NCBI GenBank assembly: GCA_024655865.1
Contig: JANLFM010000013.1
Coordinates: 1,730 to 38,544, forward strand
Direction of reading: 5' to 3'
Source of the DNA: Caldisericota bacterium
GTDB taxonomy: Bacteria > Caldisericota > JANLFM01
DNA: 36,815 nucleotides
The translations under genes were made by a program, and so were the position numbers. This document shows positions 8,571 to 20,675 of the stretch, piece after piece; positions within the stretch are counted from its first letter, which is position 1; the number at the start of each line of letters is the position of its first letter. Under the pieces are notes generated by a model, which did not search any database, had not been told where the DNA came from, and saw only the letters and a program-made list of their open reading frames with translations.

Positions 8571-8961
8571 TTTTTTCCCTCAAAATAGCGCCCAGAATCC
8601 CGTTAATAAACTTGGAGGAAGCGGGGGTGCTAAATTTCTGGGCAAGTTTTAGAGCCTGATCAGTCACCACTGCTGGGGGAGCATTCTTACCGTGGAATAA
8701 CTCGTACACTGCGAGCCTTAAGATGTTGCGGTCAGTGGAAACCATCCTATCCAATTCCCATCCTTCAGAATGGCGAGAAATTAAATCATCAATACTCTCG
8801 AGATTTTCCCATGTTCCCCGGGCAAGGGAGAGTGCAAAATCCCAGATGTCCTGGTCCGGTTTCTTTTCCACAAATTCCGTGGCCTCTTCCAGAGATAATC
8901 CCCCCATGTCCATGCGATATAGAAGCAGAAAGGCAATCTCCCTAGCTTTTTGCCTTCGCAT
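8542..8961 (-). CDS. nusB: transcription antitermination factor NusB
   Basis: NusB (139 residues, all helical) binds boxA RNA with S10/NusE in rRNA antitermination complexes. The N-terminal [18 protein letters not shown] and the C-terminal AVYELFHGKNAPPAVVTDQA and FINGILGAI segments are the recognisable conserved parts. The ATG at 8959-8961 lies 20 nt inside the upstream asp23-like gene, and its own 3' end overlaps acyP by 29 nt. The asp23-nusB pairing matches the Firmicutes order accBC-asp23-nusB, here without acc genes. Confidence 0.93.
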   Translation of the reverse strand: MRRQKAREIAFLLLYRMDMGGLSLEEATEFVEKKPDQDIWDFALSLARGTWENLESIDDLISRHSEGWELDRMVSTDRNILRLAVYELFHGKNAPPAVVTDQALKLAQKFSTPASSKFINGILGAILREKSGEVAKSDN

Positions 8962-9265
8962 CCTGCGCCAGATCGATATCTTCGACGATTATGTCTACGG
9001 AGGACACTTCAATGCCTACAAGGTTTTCTACTGCCCTCTTGACCGCCTGCTGCACTTCCCTGCAGACTGCCATAATGTCTACTCCATAACGCAGAGCAAG
9101 GCGCAGGGTGAGCTCAAGTTTGTCTTCCTCCATCTTCAAGCCAATAGCCTGCTTTAACCCGAACGACCAGGGTGCTTTAGTGATGACCCTAGTGACGCCC
9201 TCAACCTCCAGAGCAGTTTTTTGCACAATTAACCTGATTACATCAGGAGCGATATGAATTTTCAT
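8942..9265 (-). CDS. Asp23/Gls24 family protein (first of two in the window)
   Basis: A 107-residue protein with the Asp23 (DUF322) pattern: [25 protein letters not shown] at the N-terminus and a beta-alpha block with [20 protein letters not shown] near residues 54-73. No membrane segment or signal peptide is visible. In Firmicutes, members of this family next to nusB are linked to envelope stress or membrane-associated oligomers, but the molecular role is not settled. The ATG (9263-9265) overlaps the efp stop as ATGA. A second, more divergent family member lies at 34821-35174. Confidence 0.85.
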   Translation of the reverse strand: MKIHIAPDVIRLIVQKTALEVEGVTRVITKAPWSFGLKQAIGLKMEEDKLELTLRLALRYGVDIMAVCREVQQAVKRAVENLVGIEVSSVDIIVEDIDLAQDAKAKS

Positions 9266-9825
9266 TTTCCCACCCTTTCCACGTACTCTCCGGTACGTGT
9301 ATCAATTTTAATCACGTCTCCAACTTCAACAAAAAATGGCACCTGGACGATGGCACCCGTTTCAAGCTTAGCTGGCTTTGAGCTACCTGCAGCTGTATCA
9401 CCTTTAAAAGAGGGTTCAGTCTCTTGAACAGCCAATTCAACAAAAACGGGGAGCTCCACCCCTATATGCTTCCCCTTATAGTAAAGGACATCGATCATCA
9501 TTCCTTCTTTCAAGTACAATGCGGCGTCTTCAATCTCTTCCCTTTTAAGTGAGACTTGCTCATAGGTCTCCATATCCATAAAAAGGTATTCATCCTTGAC
9601 GGCGTAGAGGAATTGCATTTGTTTGTGATCCAGAAAAGCTCGGGTGAGCCGTTCCCCTGCCCTGAAGGTTTTTTCAATTACGTTCCCGGTTTCCACGTTT
9701 TTAATCTTGGTGCGCACAAAAGCAGAACCTTTGCCTGGTTTGACATGCTGGAACTGCACCACCACCCAAACCTCTCCATCTAACTCAATTGTTGTTCCAG
9801 GACGCAAGTCGTTAGAAGAAATCAT
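9262..9825 (-). CDS. efp: translation elongation factor P
   Basis: EF-P (187 residues) binds between the P and E sites and relieves ribosome stalling at consecutive prolines. The loop KPGKGSAF places lysine 32 at the tip, the position modified by beta-lysinylation in E. coli or by aminopentanolylation in B. subtilis. The three OB-like domains have normal lengths. A linker near residues 139-155 ([22 protein letters not shown]) is typical of the domain 2/3 junction. No modification enzyme (epmA/epmB or earP) is in the window, and the loop residue is lysine rather than arginine, so EarP-type rhamnosylation is excluded. Confidence 0.96.
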   Translation of the reverse strand: MISSNDLRPGTTIELDGEVWVVVQFQHVKPGKGSAFVRTKIKNVETGNVIEKTFRAGERLTRAFLDHKQMQFLYAVKDEYLFMDMETYEQVSLKREEIEDAALYLKEGMMIDVLYYKGKHIGVELPVFVELAVQETEPSFKGDTAAGSSKPAKLETGAIVQVPFFVEVGDVIKIDTRTGEYVERVGK

Positions 9826-9843
9826 CTCTCCGTACTCTCCTTT

Positions 9844-10929
9844 TCATATTACACTTATTTCTTTAGGGAATGAAGTGAGAACTTCCACTCCTTTTTCTGT
9901 AATCAATACCATATCTTCAAGTCTCACACCGCCCCATCCAGGAATGTAAATCCCCGGCTCTACCGTGAGTACCATTCCGGGCTCCAATAGGTCTTCAGAT
10001 CGAGCATTTAAGAAAGGGAGCTCGTGCACCTCCAATCCCACTCCGTGCCCTAAGCCATGGCCAAAGGCGAAGTCCTTAAATGGGGAATCTTGAATCCTGG
10101 AAAGCGCAAATTTATGAACATCAAAGCAGCTCTTTCCAGCAGTGATGTAAGCAATGGCTTCCTCCAGTGCCTCTTTTACCGTTAGGTATACGTCTCTTTG
10201 CTTAATGGTAGGGCTGCCAGTAAAAAATGTACGCGTGATATCAGAACAATAAAAATCTTTAAAGGCGCCCCAATCGAAAAGCAGTGCTTCTCCACCATTT
10301 ATAGTCTTTTGGGAGGCTACACCGTGGGGTAAAGCGCTGCGGTAGCCAGAAGCGATGATCAAATCAAATCCGGCCTTCTGAGCGCCATTTAATCGCATCT
10401 TCCACTCTAAGTCCAGGGCTACTGCCTCCTCAGACTTTCCTTCCAACTCGTCTCCCAGGATTCCCGATAGTGCCATCTCAGCAATCGTTACTGCATCCTT
10501 AATTTTTTTCAGCTCGTCCTCGTCTTTAATGGCCCTGATCCTCTCTATAAAATAGCGAAATGGGACAAAGACTATGGATGGGGAATTTCTCTCCAGCTCT
10601 TTAAAGTCCTCATAGGAGACCCGATTACTCTCGAATCCCACATATTTAGCTTTTAATTCAGTTAAAAGAGAACTTAAATCCTGGTGAAATCGGAGGAATT
10701 GTCTGACTTCCCAATCGGGAGTTTCTATTTTCGCCTGCTCTACAAAACGGGAATCCACGAAAACGATTTGCCGGGAATCTGTAATCACGAGGAAGCCATA
10801 ATCTCCGGTAAAGCCAGAAAGGTAATAACGATTTTCCCTTCCTGAAACTAAAAAGCAATCGATTCTTTCATCAGCCATTTTGTTTCTTAAAGTTTTTAGC
10901 CTGTTCTCAGTCGTTCCTTTCTGGTTCAC
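9844..10929 (-). CDS. pepQ: M24 family Xaa-Pro peptidase
   Basis: A 361-residue metallopeptidase that cleaves X-Pro bonds. The creatinase-like N-terminal domain (about 1-130) is followed by the pita-bread domain, with metal ligands in LLFDWGAFKDFYCSDITRTF (two aspartates), GHGLGHGVGLEVHE (histidine), LTVEPGIYI (glutamate) and GVRLEDMVL (glutamate). All five ligands are present. The start is GTG at 10927-10929, preceded by GAAAGGAG. It is the first gene of the leftward operon, and pepQ-efp is a frequent Firmicutes pair. Dipeptidase (PepQ) versus aminopeptidase P specificity cannot be decided from sequence. Confidence 0.9.
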   Translation of the reverse strand: MNQKGTTENRLKTLRNKMADERIDCFLVSGRENRYYLSGFTGDYGFLVITDSRQIVFVDSRFVEQAKIETPDWEVRQFLRFHQDLSSLLTELKAKYVGFESNRVSYEDFKELERNSPSIVFVPFRYFIERIRAIKDEDELKKIKDAVTIAEMALSGILGDELEGKSEEAVALDLEWKMRLNGAQKAGFDLIIASGYRSALPHGVASQKTINGGEALLFDWGAFKDFYCSDITRTFFTGSPTIKQRDVYLTVKEALEEAIAYITAGKSCFDVHKFALSRIQDSPFKDFAFGHGLGHGVGLEVHELPFLNARSEDLLEPGMVLTVEPGIYIPGWGGVRLEDMVLITEKGVEVLTSFPKEISVI

Positions 10930-10946
10930 CGTAAGCTCCTTTCAAC

Positions 10947-10975
10947 TTGCCCTTACTTTAAGCTGGCTATACAAT
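10947..10975 (+). promoter_or_regulatory. sigma-70-type promoter for yebC-ruvCAB operon
   Basis: TTGCCC at 10947-10952 and TACAAT at 10970-10975 are separated by exactly 17 bp and lie 30 nt upstream of the yebC start, which has an AGGAGGTG ribosome site at 10993-11000. For the divergent pepQ operon only a weaker reverse-strand candidate is seen (CTGAAG at 10989-10994, TATAGC at 10966-10971, 17-bp spacer). It would overlap the yebC promoter, so the two could interfere. Confidence 0.65.
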
Positions 10976-11004
10976 TTTAAAAGATAAACTTCAGGAGGTG
11001 AAGA

Positions 11005-11757
11005 ATGTCTGGCCACTCCAAATGGCATAATATAAGGGCAAAAAAATCAGCAGCTGATGCTGAGCGCGGCAGGATTTTTACCAAGCTCACCCGGGAAATT
11101 ACGGCCGCGACTCGTGAAGGGGGCGGCAACCCCGATACCAACGTCCGCCTCAGGGTAGCTATTGAAAAAGCCAGGGAAAATAATGTCCCTGCTGATACCA
11201 TAAAACGGGCGATTCAGAAAGGGACTGGCGAGCTACCCGGTCAGACTTTTGAACAGGTCTTCTACGAAGGTTATGGCCCTGGCGGTGTAGCTGTACTGGT
11301 TGAGGCGTCTACCGACAATCGTAACCGCACCTCTGCTTCCATCAGGCACCTTTTCTCAAGGTACGGTGGAAACTTAGGAGAAGTGGGCTGTGTTAACTGG
11401 CTTTTTCACAGGAAGGGTCTGATCCAGATTGAGAGGAACAAAGAGAAAGAGGAAGACTTGATGCTCACCGCCATTGATGCAGGGGCTGAGGATTTCCGGG
11501 AAGAAGCTGATTATTTTGAGGTAATTTGCCCTCCTGAGAACTTGTTCCAGGTAAAAGAAGCCCTCGAAAAATTGGGTGCAAAATTAATCTCGGCTGAGAT
11601 CTCCATGGTTCCCAACACCTATGTCAAACTCTCGGGAGAGGAAGCCCAGAAGATGCTCGCTTTAACCAACGCTTTAGAGGACCACGACGACGTTGTGCAA
11701 GTCTACGCTAACTTTGACATCTCGGACGAGGAGATGGCCAAATTCACGGCAGCTTAA
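11005..11757 (+). CDS. yebC: YebC/PmpR family protein (translation/transcription factor)
   Basis: A 250-residue protein beginning MSGHSKWHNIRAKKSAADA, the hallmark N-terminus, followed by GRIFTKLTREI and GGGNPDTNVRLRVAIEKAR. It continues through the family's three domains to normal length. YebC proteins have been described both as DNA-binding regulators (including of ruv genes in E. coli-like contexts) and, more recently, as factors that help ribosomes through proline-rich stretches. EF-P, with the same kind of substrate, is encoded only about 1 kb away on the divergent operon. It heads the ruvCAB operon, a very common arrangement. Confidence 0.95.
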   Translation: MSGHSKWHNIRAKKSAADAERGRIFTKLTREITAATREGGGNPDTNVRLRVAIEKARENNVPADTIKRAIQKGTGELPGQTFEQVFYEGYGPGGVAVLVEASTDNRNRTSASIRHLFSRYGGNLGEVGCVNWLFHRKGLIQIERNKEKEEDLMLTAIDAGAEDFREEADYFEVICPPENLFQVKEALEKLGAKLISAEISMVPNTYVKLSGEEAQKMLALTNALEDHDDVVQVYANFDISDEEMAKFTAA

Positions 11758-11758
11758 T

Positions 11759-12274
11759 GTGAAAAAATTTCTTGGGTGCCAGAGGATTGTAGGGTTCGAT
11801 CCGGGCACGGCCTCTTTGGGATTTGCCGTATTAGAGAAAAGCGGGGATGGCTTGCAAATTTTAGTTTGCGACTCCCTGCATACTGAAAAGAATTTGCCCC
11901 TGGAAAATCGACTCCTCACCATTTACCAGGGCTTAAAAACCTTAATCAGGGATTATAAGCCCCAGGTTATAGCCTGCGAGGAGGTTTATTTTAACAAAAA
12001 TGTACGAACAGCCTTTGCGGTTGGTTCCGTAATTGGCGTAATTCTCCTTCTGGCAGGTCAAAAGGGCCTCCCCGTTTACATGTACTCCCCCATTCAGGTC
12101 AAGATGTCCGTTACGGGATATGGAAGGGCTTCAAAAAGTCAGGTTCAACAGATGTTGGCTCGGTTGTTTCAACTAACAACAATACCTAAACCTGACGACG
12201 CCGCAGATGCTCTGGCCATCGCTTATTGCCATGCCAGCTCGGCAAAACTCAAGGAACTGGAAAGTCTGAAATGA
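11759..12274 (+). CDS. ruvC: Holliday junction endonuclease RuvC
   Basis: RuvC resolves four-way DNA junctions by paired nicks. I place the start at GTG 11759, one nucleotide after the yebC stop, giving 171 residues, the normal length. A longer reading frame from 11693 runs through the yebC end and has no RuvC-like residues there. RNase H-fold catalytic acids are visible: D14 in VGFDPGTASLGF, E74/E75 in ACEEVYFNKNVRTAFAVG, and D146/D147/D150 in PKPDDAADALAIAYCHA. There is little Shine-Dalgarno signal, so translation is probably coupled to yebC. Confidence 0.93.
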   Translation: MKKFLGCQRIVGFDPGTASLGFAVLEKSGDGLQILVCDSLHTEKNLPLENRLLTIYQGLKTLIRDYKPQVIACEEVYFNKNVRTAFAVGSVIGVILLLAGQKGLPVYMYSPIQVKMSVTGYGRASKSQVQQMLARLFQLTTIPKPDDAADALAIAYCHASSAKLKELESLK

Positions 12275-12822
12275 TTGAGAGTTTAGAGGGAACCCTGATT
12301 GAGCAGGGGGATAGCTATATATTGCTCCAGATCGGCCCTGTCTCCCTTAGAATAAATTTTTTGAAAAAACAGGGAAAATTGACCCCCGGGGAGATAGTGA
12401 AAGTTTTCACTCACTTGATAGCTCGAGAGGACCAGCTTGCCCTTTTCGGGTTCCTAAAAAAGGGGGAACTGGAAGCTTTCCGGGAACTGCTCAAGGTAAA
12501 TGGCGTAGGGCCGAGGCTGGCTCAAAACATTGTTGCACAAACTCTTCCCGGAGAGCTTAGAGAAGCAGTTGAGAGGAATAATCCCACCCCTCTCCTCAAA
12601 GTCCCCGGGGTGGGCAAAAAGACTGCTTTGAAAATCCTGCTCGCTTTGCAAGAAAAAACCCTTACGCCTTCTTTACCGGGAAAGGAGTGGCAGGAAGCAT
12701 TGGAAGCCTTGATTAACCTGGGTTTCGATCGAGGAGAGGCTTTGGAGAAACTTAATAAAGTGGATCTGAAAAAGGAAAAACTCAGCCCCGCGGAAATTAT
12801 CAAGGAGGCTTTAAAGAGTTGA
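12271..12822 (+). CDS. ruvA: Holliday junction branch-migration protein RuvA
   Basis: RuvA tetramers hold the Holliday junction and load RuvB. The start is ATG 12271, overlapping the ruvC stop as ATGA; an upstream in-frame ATG at 12226 lies inside ruvC and adds no family residues. The 183-residue protein has an N-terminal OB domain (1-65), two helix-hairpin-helix motifs (LLKVNGVGPRLAQNIV near 73-88 and LLKVPGVGKKTALKILL near 108-124), and a C-terminal RuvB-contacting domain (ALINLGFDRGEALE). Confidence 0.95.
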   Translation: MIESLEGTLIEQGDSYILLQIGPVSLRINFLKKQGKLTPGEIVKVFTHLIAREDQLALFGFLKKGELEAFRELLKVNGVGPRLAQNIVAQTLPGELREAVERNNPTPLLKVPGVGKKTALKILLALQEKTLTPSLPGKEWQEALEALINLGFDRGEALEKLNKVDLKKEKLSPAEIIKEALKS

Positions 12823-13817
12823 GCAAGTTAGTGGCTCAATTGATAAAAGAGGAGGAGGAAACTAACCTCAGACCTCAATCGCTGGCCGAATATATCGGCC
12901 AGAAAGAGGTAAAGGAAGCCTTGAGCATAGCGATCGAGGCATCAAGGATTCGGAAAAAGCCCATTGACCATATTTTAATTTATGGCCCTCCAGGGATGGG
13001 AAAGACCACCATCGCCAACATCATAGCTAACGAAATGAAGAGTCGCCTGTGGAGATCAAGCGGACCAGCCATCACTTCCCCCCGTGATTTAGCCACTATT
13101 GTTGCCAATCTGGAAGAAGGGGACGTACTCTTCATAGACGAAATACACCGGTTAAGCCATCAAGCGGAGGAAATGCTTTACCCAGCAATGGAGGATTTCG
13201 TTCTGCACTTGACCATTGGGAAGGGCCCTTCCGCTAAAGCAGTGGAGATCCCTCTTGCCCCTTTCACTTTAGTAGGCGCTACAACCAGAGCCGGGCTTTT
13301 GACAAGCCCCTTAAGGGATAGATTCGGTCTGGTTTTTCGCCTTAACTACTATACCATGGAAGAAATCGCCCTTATCGTCCAGCGCTCCGCCAAGATTTAT
13401 GGCTTACCTATAGACTGGGAAATCGCCATGGCAATAGCACAGCGCTCAAGAGGGACACCCCGTATCGCTAACCGCCTTTTAAAGAGAGCCATTGATTACG
13501 CCCTTGCCAGGCATAGTGGAGTGCTTAACCTGAGCACCGTTCAGGAAACTTTTCAGATGTTAAAAATCGACAGCCTGGGACTTGATGAGATGGATCGCAA
13601 GCTCTTAAGGATCCTCGCCTTGAAATTCAACGGAGGTCCATTGGGAGTAGAGACCATCTGTGCGGTCTTAGGCGAGGATCGGGATACAGTGGAAGATATA
13701 TATGAACCTTACTTATTGCAGTCCGGGCTCTTAGAAAGGACTCCCAGAGGAAGAATAATCACCGAAAAGGCGAAAAAATGTCTGGAATTGAATCAGCAGG
13801 AGGGACTCTTTGAGTAA
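12819..13817 (+). CDS. ruvB: Holliday junction helicase motor RuvB
   Basis: RuvB is the AAA+ ring motor for branch migration. The 332-residue product has Walker A GPPGMGKTT at 56-64, Walker B LFIDEIHRL near 104, a sensor segment GATTRAGLLTSPLRDRFG near 153, and the C-terminal winged helix with GPLGVETICAVLGED near 270. The start is taken as TTG 12819, overlapping the ruvA stop as TTGA, with AAGGAGG at 12802-12808 as the ribosome site; GTG at 12831 would drop four residues. The length agrees with the family. Confidence 0.96.
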   Translation: MSKLVAQLIKEEEETNLRPQSLAEYIGQKEVKEALSIAIEASRIRKKPIDHILIYGPPGMGKTTIANIIANEMKSRLWRSSGPAITSPRDLATIVANLEEGDVLFIDEIHRLSHQAEEMLYPAMEDFVLHLTIGKGPSAKAVEIPLAPFTLVGATTRAGLLTSPLRDRFGLVFRLNYYTMEEIALIVQRSAKIYGLPIDWEIAMAIAQRSRGTPRIANRLLKRAIDYALARHSGVLNLSTVQETFQMLKIDSLGLDEMDRKLLRILALKFNGGPLGVETICAVLGEDRDTVEDIYEPYLLQSGLLERTPRGRIITEKAKKCLELNQQEGLFE

Positions 13818-15353
13818 AATAGCACTTTTCCTGATTCTTATAGCACTTGTTCTCACAATGCCTCAGGCCTCAGCGGAGGATGTTCCCAAAATCAGGGTGT
13901 TACTCGCCCGAAACCCTTCCTCGTTGGAAATTACCTCCGATGAACCCTTCCTGATAAGATGGATTGTTTCTGGGTCCTCCCTTGAGCTCGGGGAACAGGA
14001 AACCTTAAAAGTAAGCTTAATATCCGGCAGTTACTGGATCGTGCTTGAGGAATTAGGTATTCCCGATGCCCTCAATCGGGTAACCAGCCTTTCCACCTTT
14101 TTTGAAAGCACGGGAAAACCCTTAATCGGCGAATCATCAGGTGTTCCAGCCATCCTGCTTGGCCCCTATTCTTCCGCGGATCAGGCCACGGCCGTCCTGA
14201 ACTCGGCACGGGTTACTTTCCCAGAAGCGCGTTTGAGCTCTTTTGCCTATGCCTTAAAAATGGAAGTAGCACGGTCCTATAACCTCATCTGGGGTGGAGA
14301 GGCCCCGGGAAAAGTGGCGCAGTTTGAGGGAACCGGACTTATAAGGGTTAACTCTCGAAGATATCGGGGTGAAATTTCGCTTTATTTGAGCATTAAGGAT
14401 AGTGTAGGAGAGCTTCTTGTGCTAAACGAGCTGGATTTGGAAAGCTACCTTTACGGCGTGGTTCCAGCTGAGATGCCTTTTGAATGGCCCCTGGAGGCTT
14501 TAAAAGCCCAGGCTGTTGCCTCGAGAACCTATGCCTTAAAGAGAATTCATGAAAGCAGCTCGAGTGGCCATCCCTATGATATTAACACCACAGTTTCCGA
14601 TCAGGTATACCGAGGGTATGAAGCGGAAAAGGAAAGCGCCAGTCAGGCAGTTGACGCCACCCGGGGGGAGGTTCTTACTTACCAGGGGGAGCTGATCACT
14701 GCCGCTTTTCACTCCTGTTCTGGAGGATATACAGAGAATAATGAGAACGTCTGGAAAGGAATTGCCGTTCCTTATTTAAGGGGTGTCCCCAGCCCCGGCG
14801 AGGAGGGTTCAAAATATTTCCAATGGAGCAGAACTGTCACTGTAAGCGCTATGACTCAAAAGATCGAGGAGCTGAAAAAGGTTGCCCTTGGTCAAATTAC
14901 TGGTTTGGAAGTCCTTGAGCGCGGGGTCTCAGGCAGAATTAAAACTTTAAACGTTATAGGCACTACGGGCACCTGTACCATCTCCGGAGAGGAGCTAAGA
15001 AAGGTTGCTGATCTCCCTTCGGCGCTGGTGAACTGGGAATCCGATACTCAGTTAAAACTTTTCGTCCTTTCGGGATCTGGTACTCAGGAAATTAGCCCCA
15101 ATCAGGCCTTTGTCCTTTCCCCCTCCGGGCTTTCCCCGCTTCCTAAAAAAGTGGGAATTCTTTCCTTTTACGGCTTGAAAGAGGAGGAACTTTCCGCGGA
15201 ACTCGAAGAATTCCTAGTCTTTACGGGAAATGGCTGGGGCCATGGGGTAGGCATGCCTCAATGGGGAGCGAAAGCCAGAGCGGAAGAAGGAAAAGGGTAT
15301 CAGGAAATCCTTACTTATTATTATCAGGGTGTGCTCGTAGAAAAAGAATACTA

Positions 15354-15354
<1 letters not shown>
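13810..15354 (+). CDS. SpoIID/LytB domain lytic transglycosylase-like exported protein with SPOR-like N-terminal region
   Basis: A 514-residue secreted protein. Residues 1-22 form a signal peptide (hydrophobic FLILIALVL, then MPQASA before ED). A region near 75-155 (SGSYWIVLEEL to AILLGPYSSADQATAVLN) looks like a SPOR peptidoglycan-binding repeat. The SpoIID core follows: LYGVVPAEMPFEWPLEALKA with E221 at the likely catalytic position, FHSCSGGYTENNENVW with C303, and GNGWGHGVGMPQWGAKA near the C-terminus. SpoIID proteins cleave denuded or normal glycan strands. The start is TTG at 13810-13812 with GGAGG upstream, overlapping ruvB by 8 nt. The ruvB-spoIID-queA order is known in Clostridia. The domain alone does not prove sporulation, because LytB-type members occur in non-sporeformers. 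Confidence 0.88.
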
Positions 15355-18159
<2,805 letters not shown>

Positions 18160-18166
18160 AAAGTCC

Positions 18167-18195
18167 TTGCTTTAATTAAAGCCTGAACTTATACT
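18167..18195 (+). promoter_or_regulatory. promoter for secDF with an overlapping 14-bp palindrome
   Basis: TTGCTT at 18167-18172 and TATACT at 18190-18195 are spaced by 17 bp, close to the sigma-70 consensus, and lie about 43 nt before the secDF start. The perfect palindrome GCTTTAATTAAAGC at 18169-18182 covers most of the -35 box and the start of the spacer. It could be an operator, or chance in an AT-rich stretch. No U-rich tract follows it, so it does not look like an intrinsic terminator for the upstream HD gene. Confidence 0.6.
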
Positions 18196-18237
18196 TCTTT
18201 CGATAATCTATCTATATCGACCGAAGGAGTAAAAGCG

Positions 18238-20631
18238 GTGAACAGAATAGGACTCAGATTGGCATTGATAATCGCAGTAATCCTTGGTGGGCTTGCTGCC
18301 TTTTATTTTCTGCCCATTAAGTATGGCCTGGATCTCGCAGGAGGGGTGCATTTTACCCTGGAAGCCGTTGACACCCCAGGTGCTCCCCTTACGAAAGAAG
18401 GAGTTCAAGCTGCACAAAGGGTAATATCTCAGCGTGTTAATGCCATGGGGCTGGCCGAGCCTATCATCCAGGGTCAAAGCGGCGAAAAATGGAACAGGAT
18501 AATCGTGGATCTCCCCGGTTATCAAGACCCGGCTCGCGCTCGGGAGATCCTCCAGAAGACCGCAGTCCTCGAATTTATCGTCGCTCGGGAGAAAATCACG
18601 ATCACAGCCAGTGATCTTACCGCTACTACCACCCAAGGCGAAACGCTCACTCCTACAATTATCGCGGAACCCAGAACTGGAATACCCATGATTCTCGTCT
18701 ACTATGGACCCGATGGCCAGAAGAAGTACGCCATCGTGGGCACTAACTCCGGGACTGAACCAGGATTTGAGACCCTTGAGAAAGCCCGGGAGACCATTAC
18801 CCCTACCCCTGGCTTAAAGCTGGAATTACCTCGAGGGGAAGTAGCTCTCACCGGCAAATATCTCGTGGATGCCCGCGCTCGCTTTGGCCAGCAAGGTGAA
18901 GCTGAGGTAGGGATTAAGTTCAACGATGAGGGCACGAAGCTCTTCGCTCAGTTGACCAAAGAGATGGTGGGAAAAATGATTTACACTGTCCTGGACAACG
19001 ACATCGTCTTCGCCGGAACGGTTCAGGAAGAGATACCTTCTGGAGAGGCTCGCTTGACCGGGAGATTCACCATCGATGAAGCCTCAAATATCGCTACCCT
19101 GCTTCGCGGGGGAGCTCTCCCCGTTAAACTCATTATTGCCGAGGAAAGGACGGTGGCTCCCACTTTGGGCAAAGCGGCAATCGATGCATCATTGATTGCT
19201 GGCATTATTGCCGTAATCCTCATCGCCCTGTTCATGATTCTAAATTACCGCTTCCTGGGTTTTCTCGCTGATACCTCCCTGGCCATTTACATACTTCTGG
19301 AAATCGCATTGTTAAAGGCCTTTGGAGCAGTGCTCACTCTCCCCGGAATCGCTGGTATCGTGCTCTCCATTGGCATGGCAGTTGACGCTAACGTTTTGAT
19401 CTTTGAGCGTATCAGGGAGGAGATCCGGGCTGGGAAAACTTTCCGTGGGGCTGTCACGGTGGGCTTCTCCAGAGCTTTTCGCACAGTAATTGACTCTAAC
19501 GCCACTACCTTGATTGCCGCTTTCGCCCTTTACTGGTTTGGAACCGGTTCCATCAGGGGATTCGCCATCACCCTGTCCCTCGGTATCCTGGTTAGCCTTT
19601 TTACCGCCGTATTTGTCACCAAAGTCTTCCTGGATATCCTGGCAGGCACTAGGCTCTCCCATAACTACCCCTTGCTCAACTTACACGAAAAAAGTTTCTC
19701 GCTCATCAAGGTGGGCAATTGGAACATCATTGGAAAAACCAAACTTTGGTTCACCATATCCCTTGTTTTGATCCTCGTTGGAGTTTCCTTCGCTTTCGTT
19801 AATGTAGGCCTCAGGGAGCAGAAGCTTCCCTTGAACTTGGGAGTGGACTTTACCGGAGGGAGCCGTCTGGAGTTAACTTCTGAAGGAAGCGATAAATTAT
19901 TGCCGGGGGCGCTCAAATCTGCTCTTGCAGCTCAAGGTCTTGGAGATAGCCAGATTCAGCCCATTAACGATAACGACGTAGTGGTTCGCACTAAAGAGCT
20001 CACCTCTGAGGATACCAATAAACTCATGGAGTCATTGAAACAGACTTTTCCCACGATTTCGCTTGTAGCCGCTGATTACGTGGGTCCCGTTGTAGGCAAG
20101 GATCTCCAGCTCAATGCCCTCTATGCCGTATTGGTAGCTCTTTTAGGGATTGTGATATACATTTCCATCCGATTCCAATTCCGCTATGCTGTAGCGACGA
20201 TTGTAGCTCTGGTTCACGACGTGCTGATTGTTCTGGGATTCTTCGCCGTCTCTTTCCTCGAGGCCAACAGCCCCTTAGTAGCCGTGCTCCTTACGGTCGT
20301 GGGATACTCCGTAATGGACACCGTAGTGACTCTGGACCGTATCAGAGAGAATATGCGTTTCCGTAAGCGTGAGCCCATCTCTGAGATAATCAATCGCTCC
20401 ATCCTGCAAACATTCACCAGGTCAATGAACACAACCCTGACAACCCTCCTTGCTGTTCTTTCTCTGGTGATTTTTGGAGGTCGCTCCATTCTGGACTTCT
20501 CAGCCGGGCTATTGGTGGGCCTCGCTACTGGTGCTTACTCCTCCTTCTTTATCGCAACTCCTCTCCTCAACATCTGGCTTACTAAAACAGAGGTTAGAGA
20601 GAGAGCGCGAACTAAGTCCAGGAAAAAGTAG
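18238..20631 (+). CDS. secDF: protein translocase accessory protein SecDF (SecD and SecF fused)
   Basis: This 797-residue RND-family membrane protein uses the proton gradient to pull proteins from the Sec channel. The SecD half has LDLAGGVHF at 31-39, a large exported domain, and a membrane block ending IAGIVLSIGMAVDANVLIFE. The SecF half starts near residue 500, with LGVDFTGGSRLEL near 533 and VVGYSVMDTVVTLDRIREN in its membrane block. Twelve membrane segments are expected. Fusion of SecD and SecF occurs in Bacillus and some other lineages, while most bacteria have two genes. The GTG start (18238-18240) has GAAGGAG upstream. No yajC gene is adjacent. Confidence 0.95.
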   Translation: MNRIGLRLALIIAVILGGLAAFYFLPIKYGLDLAGGVHFTLEAVDTPGAPLTKEGVQAAQRVISQRVNAMGLAEPIIQGQSGEKWNRIIVDLPGYQDPARAREILQKTAVLEFIVAREKITITASDLTATTTQGETLTPTIIAEPRTGIPMILVYYGPDGQKKYAIVGTNSGTEPGFETLEKARETITPTPGLKLELPRGEVALTGKYLVDARARFGQQGEAEVGIKFNDEGTKLFAQLTKEMVGKMIYTVLDNDIVFAGTVQEEIPSGEARLTGRFTIDEASNIATLLRGGALPVKLIIAEERTVAPTLGKAAIDASLIAGIIAVILIALFMILNYRFLGFLADTSLAIYILLEIALLKAFGAVLTLPGIAGIVLSIGMAVDANVLIFERIREEIRAGKTFRGAVTVGFSRAFRTVIDSNATTLIAAFALYWFGTGSIRGFAITLSLGILVSLFTAVFVTKVFLDILAGTRLSHNYPLLNLHEKSFSLIKVGNWNIIGKTKLWFTISLVLILVGVSFAFVNVGLREQKLPLNLGVDFTGGSRLELTSEGSDKLLPGALKSALAAQGLGDSQIQPINDNDVVVRTKELTSEDTNKLMESLKQTFPTISLVAADYVGPVVGKDLQLNALYAVLVALLGIVIYISIRFQFRYAVATIVALVHDVLIVLGFFAVSFLEANSPLVAVLLTVVGYSVMDTVVTLDRIRENMRFRKREPISEIINRSILQTFTRSMNTTLTTLLAVLSLVIFGGRSILDFSAGLLVGLATGAYSSFFIATPLLNIWLTKTEVRERARTKSRKK

Positions 20632-20675
20632 TCAGGAGGTCGTCGGAGAGCTTAAAAAGAATCCGATTCTTAAGC

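Noticed and set aside
11693-11758. Extension of ruvC to the ATG at 11693.
   Set aside because: It is within yebC and adds basic residues absent from RuvC; the GTG at 11759 gives the usual length.
15261-15353. Extension of queA to the ATG at 15261.
   Set aside because: The added residues are out-of-frame spoIID coding sequence and do not resemble QueA.
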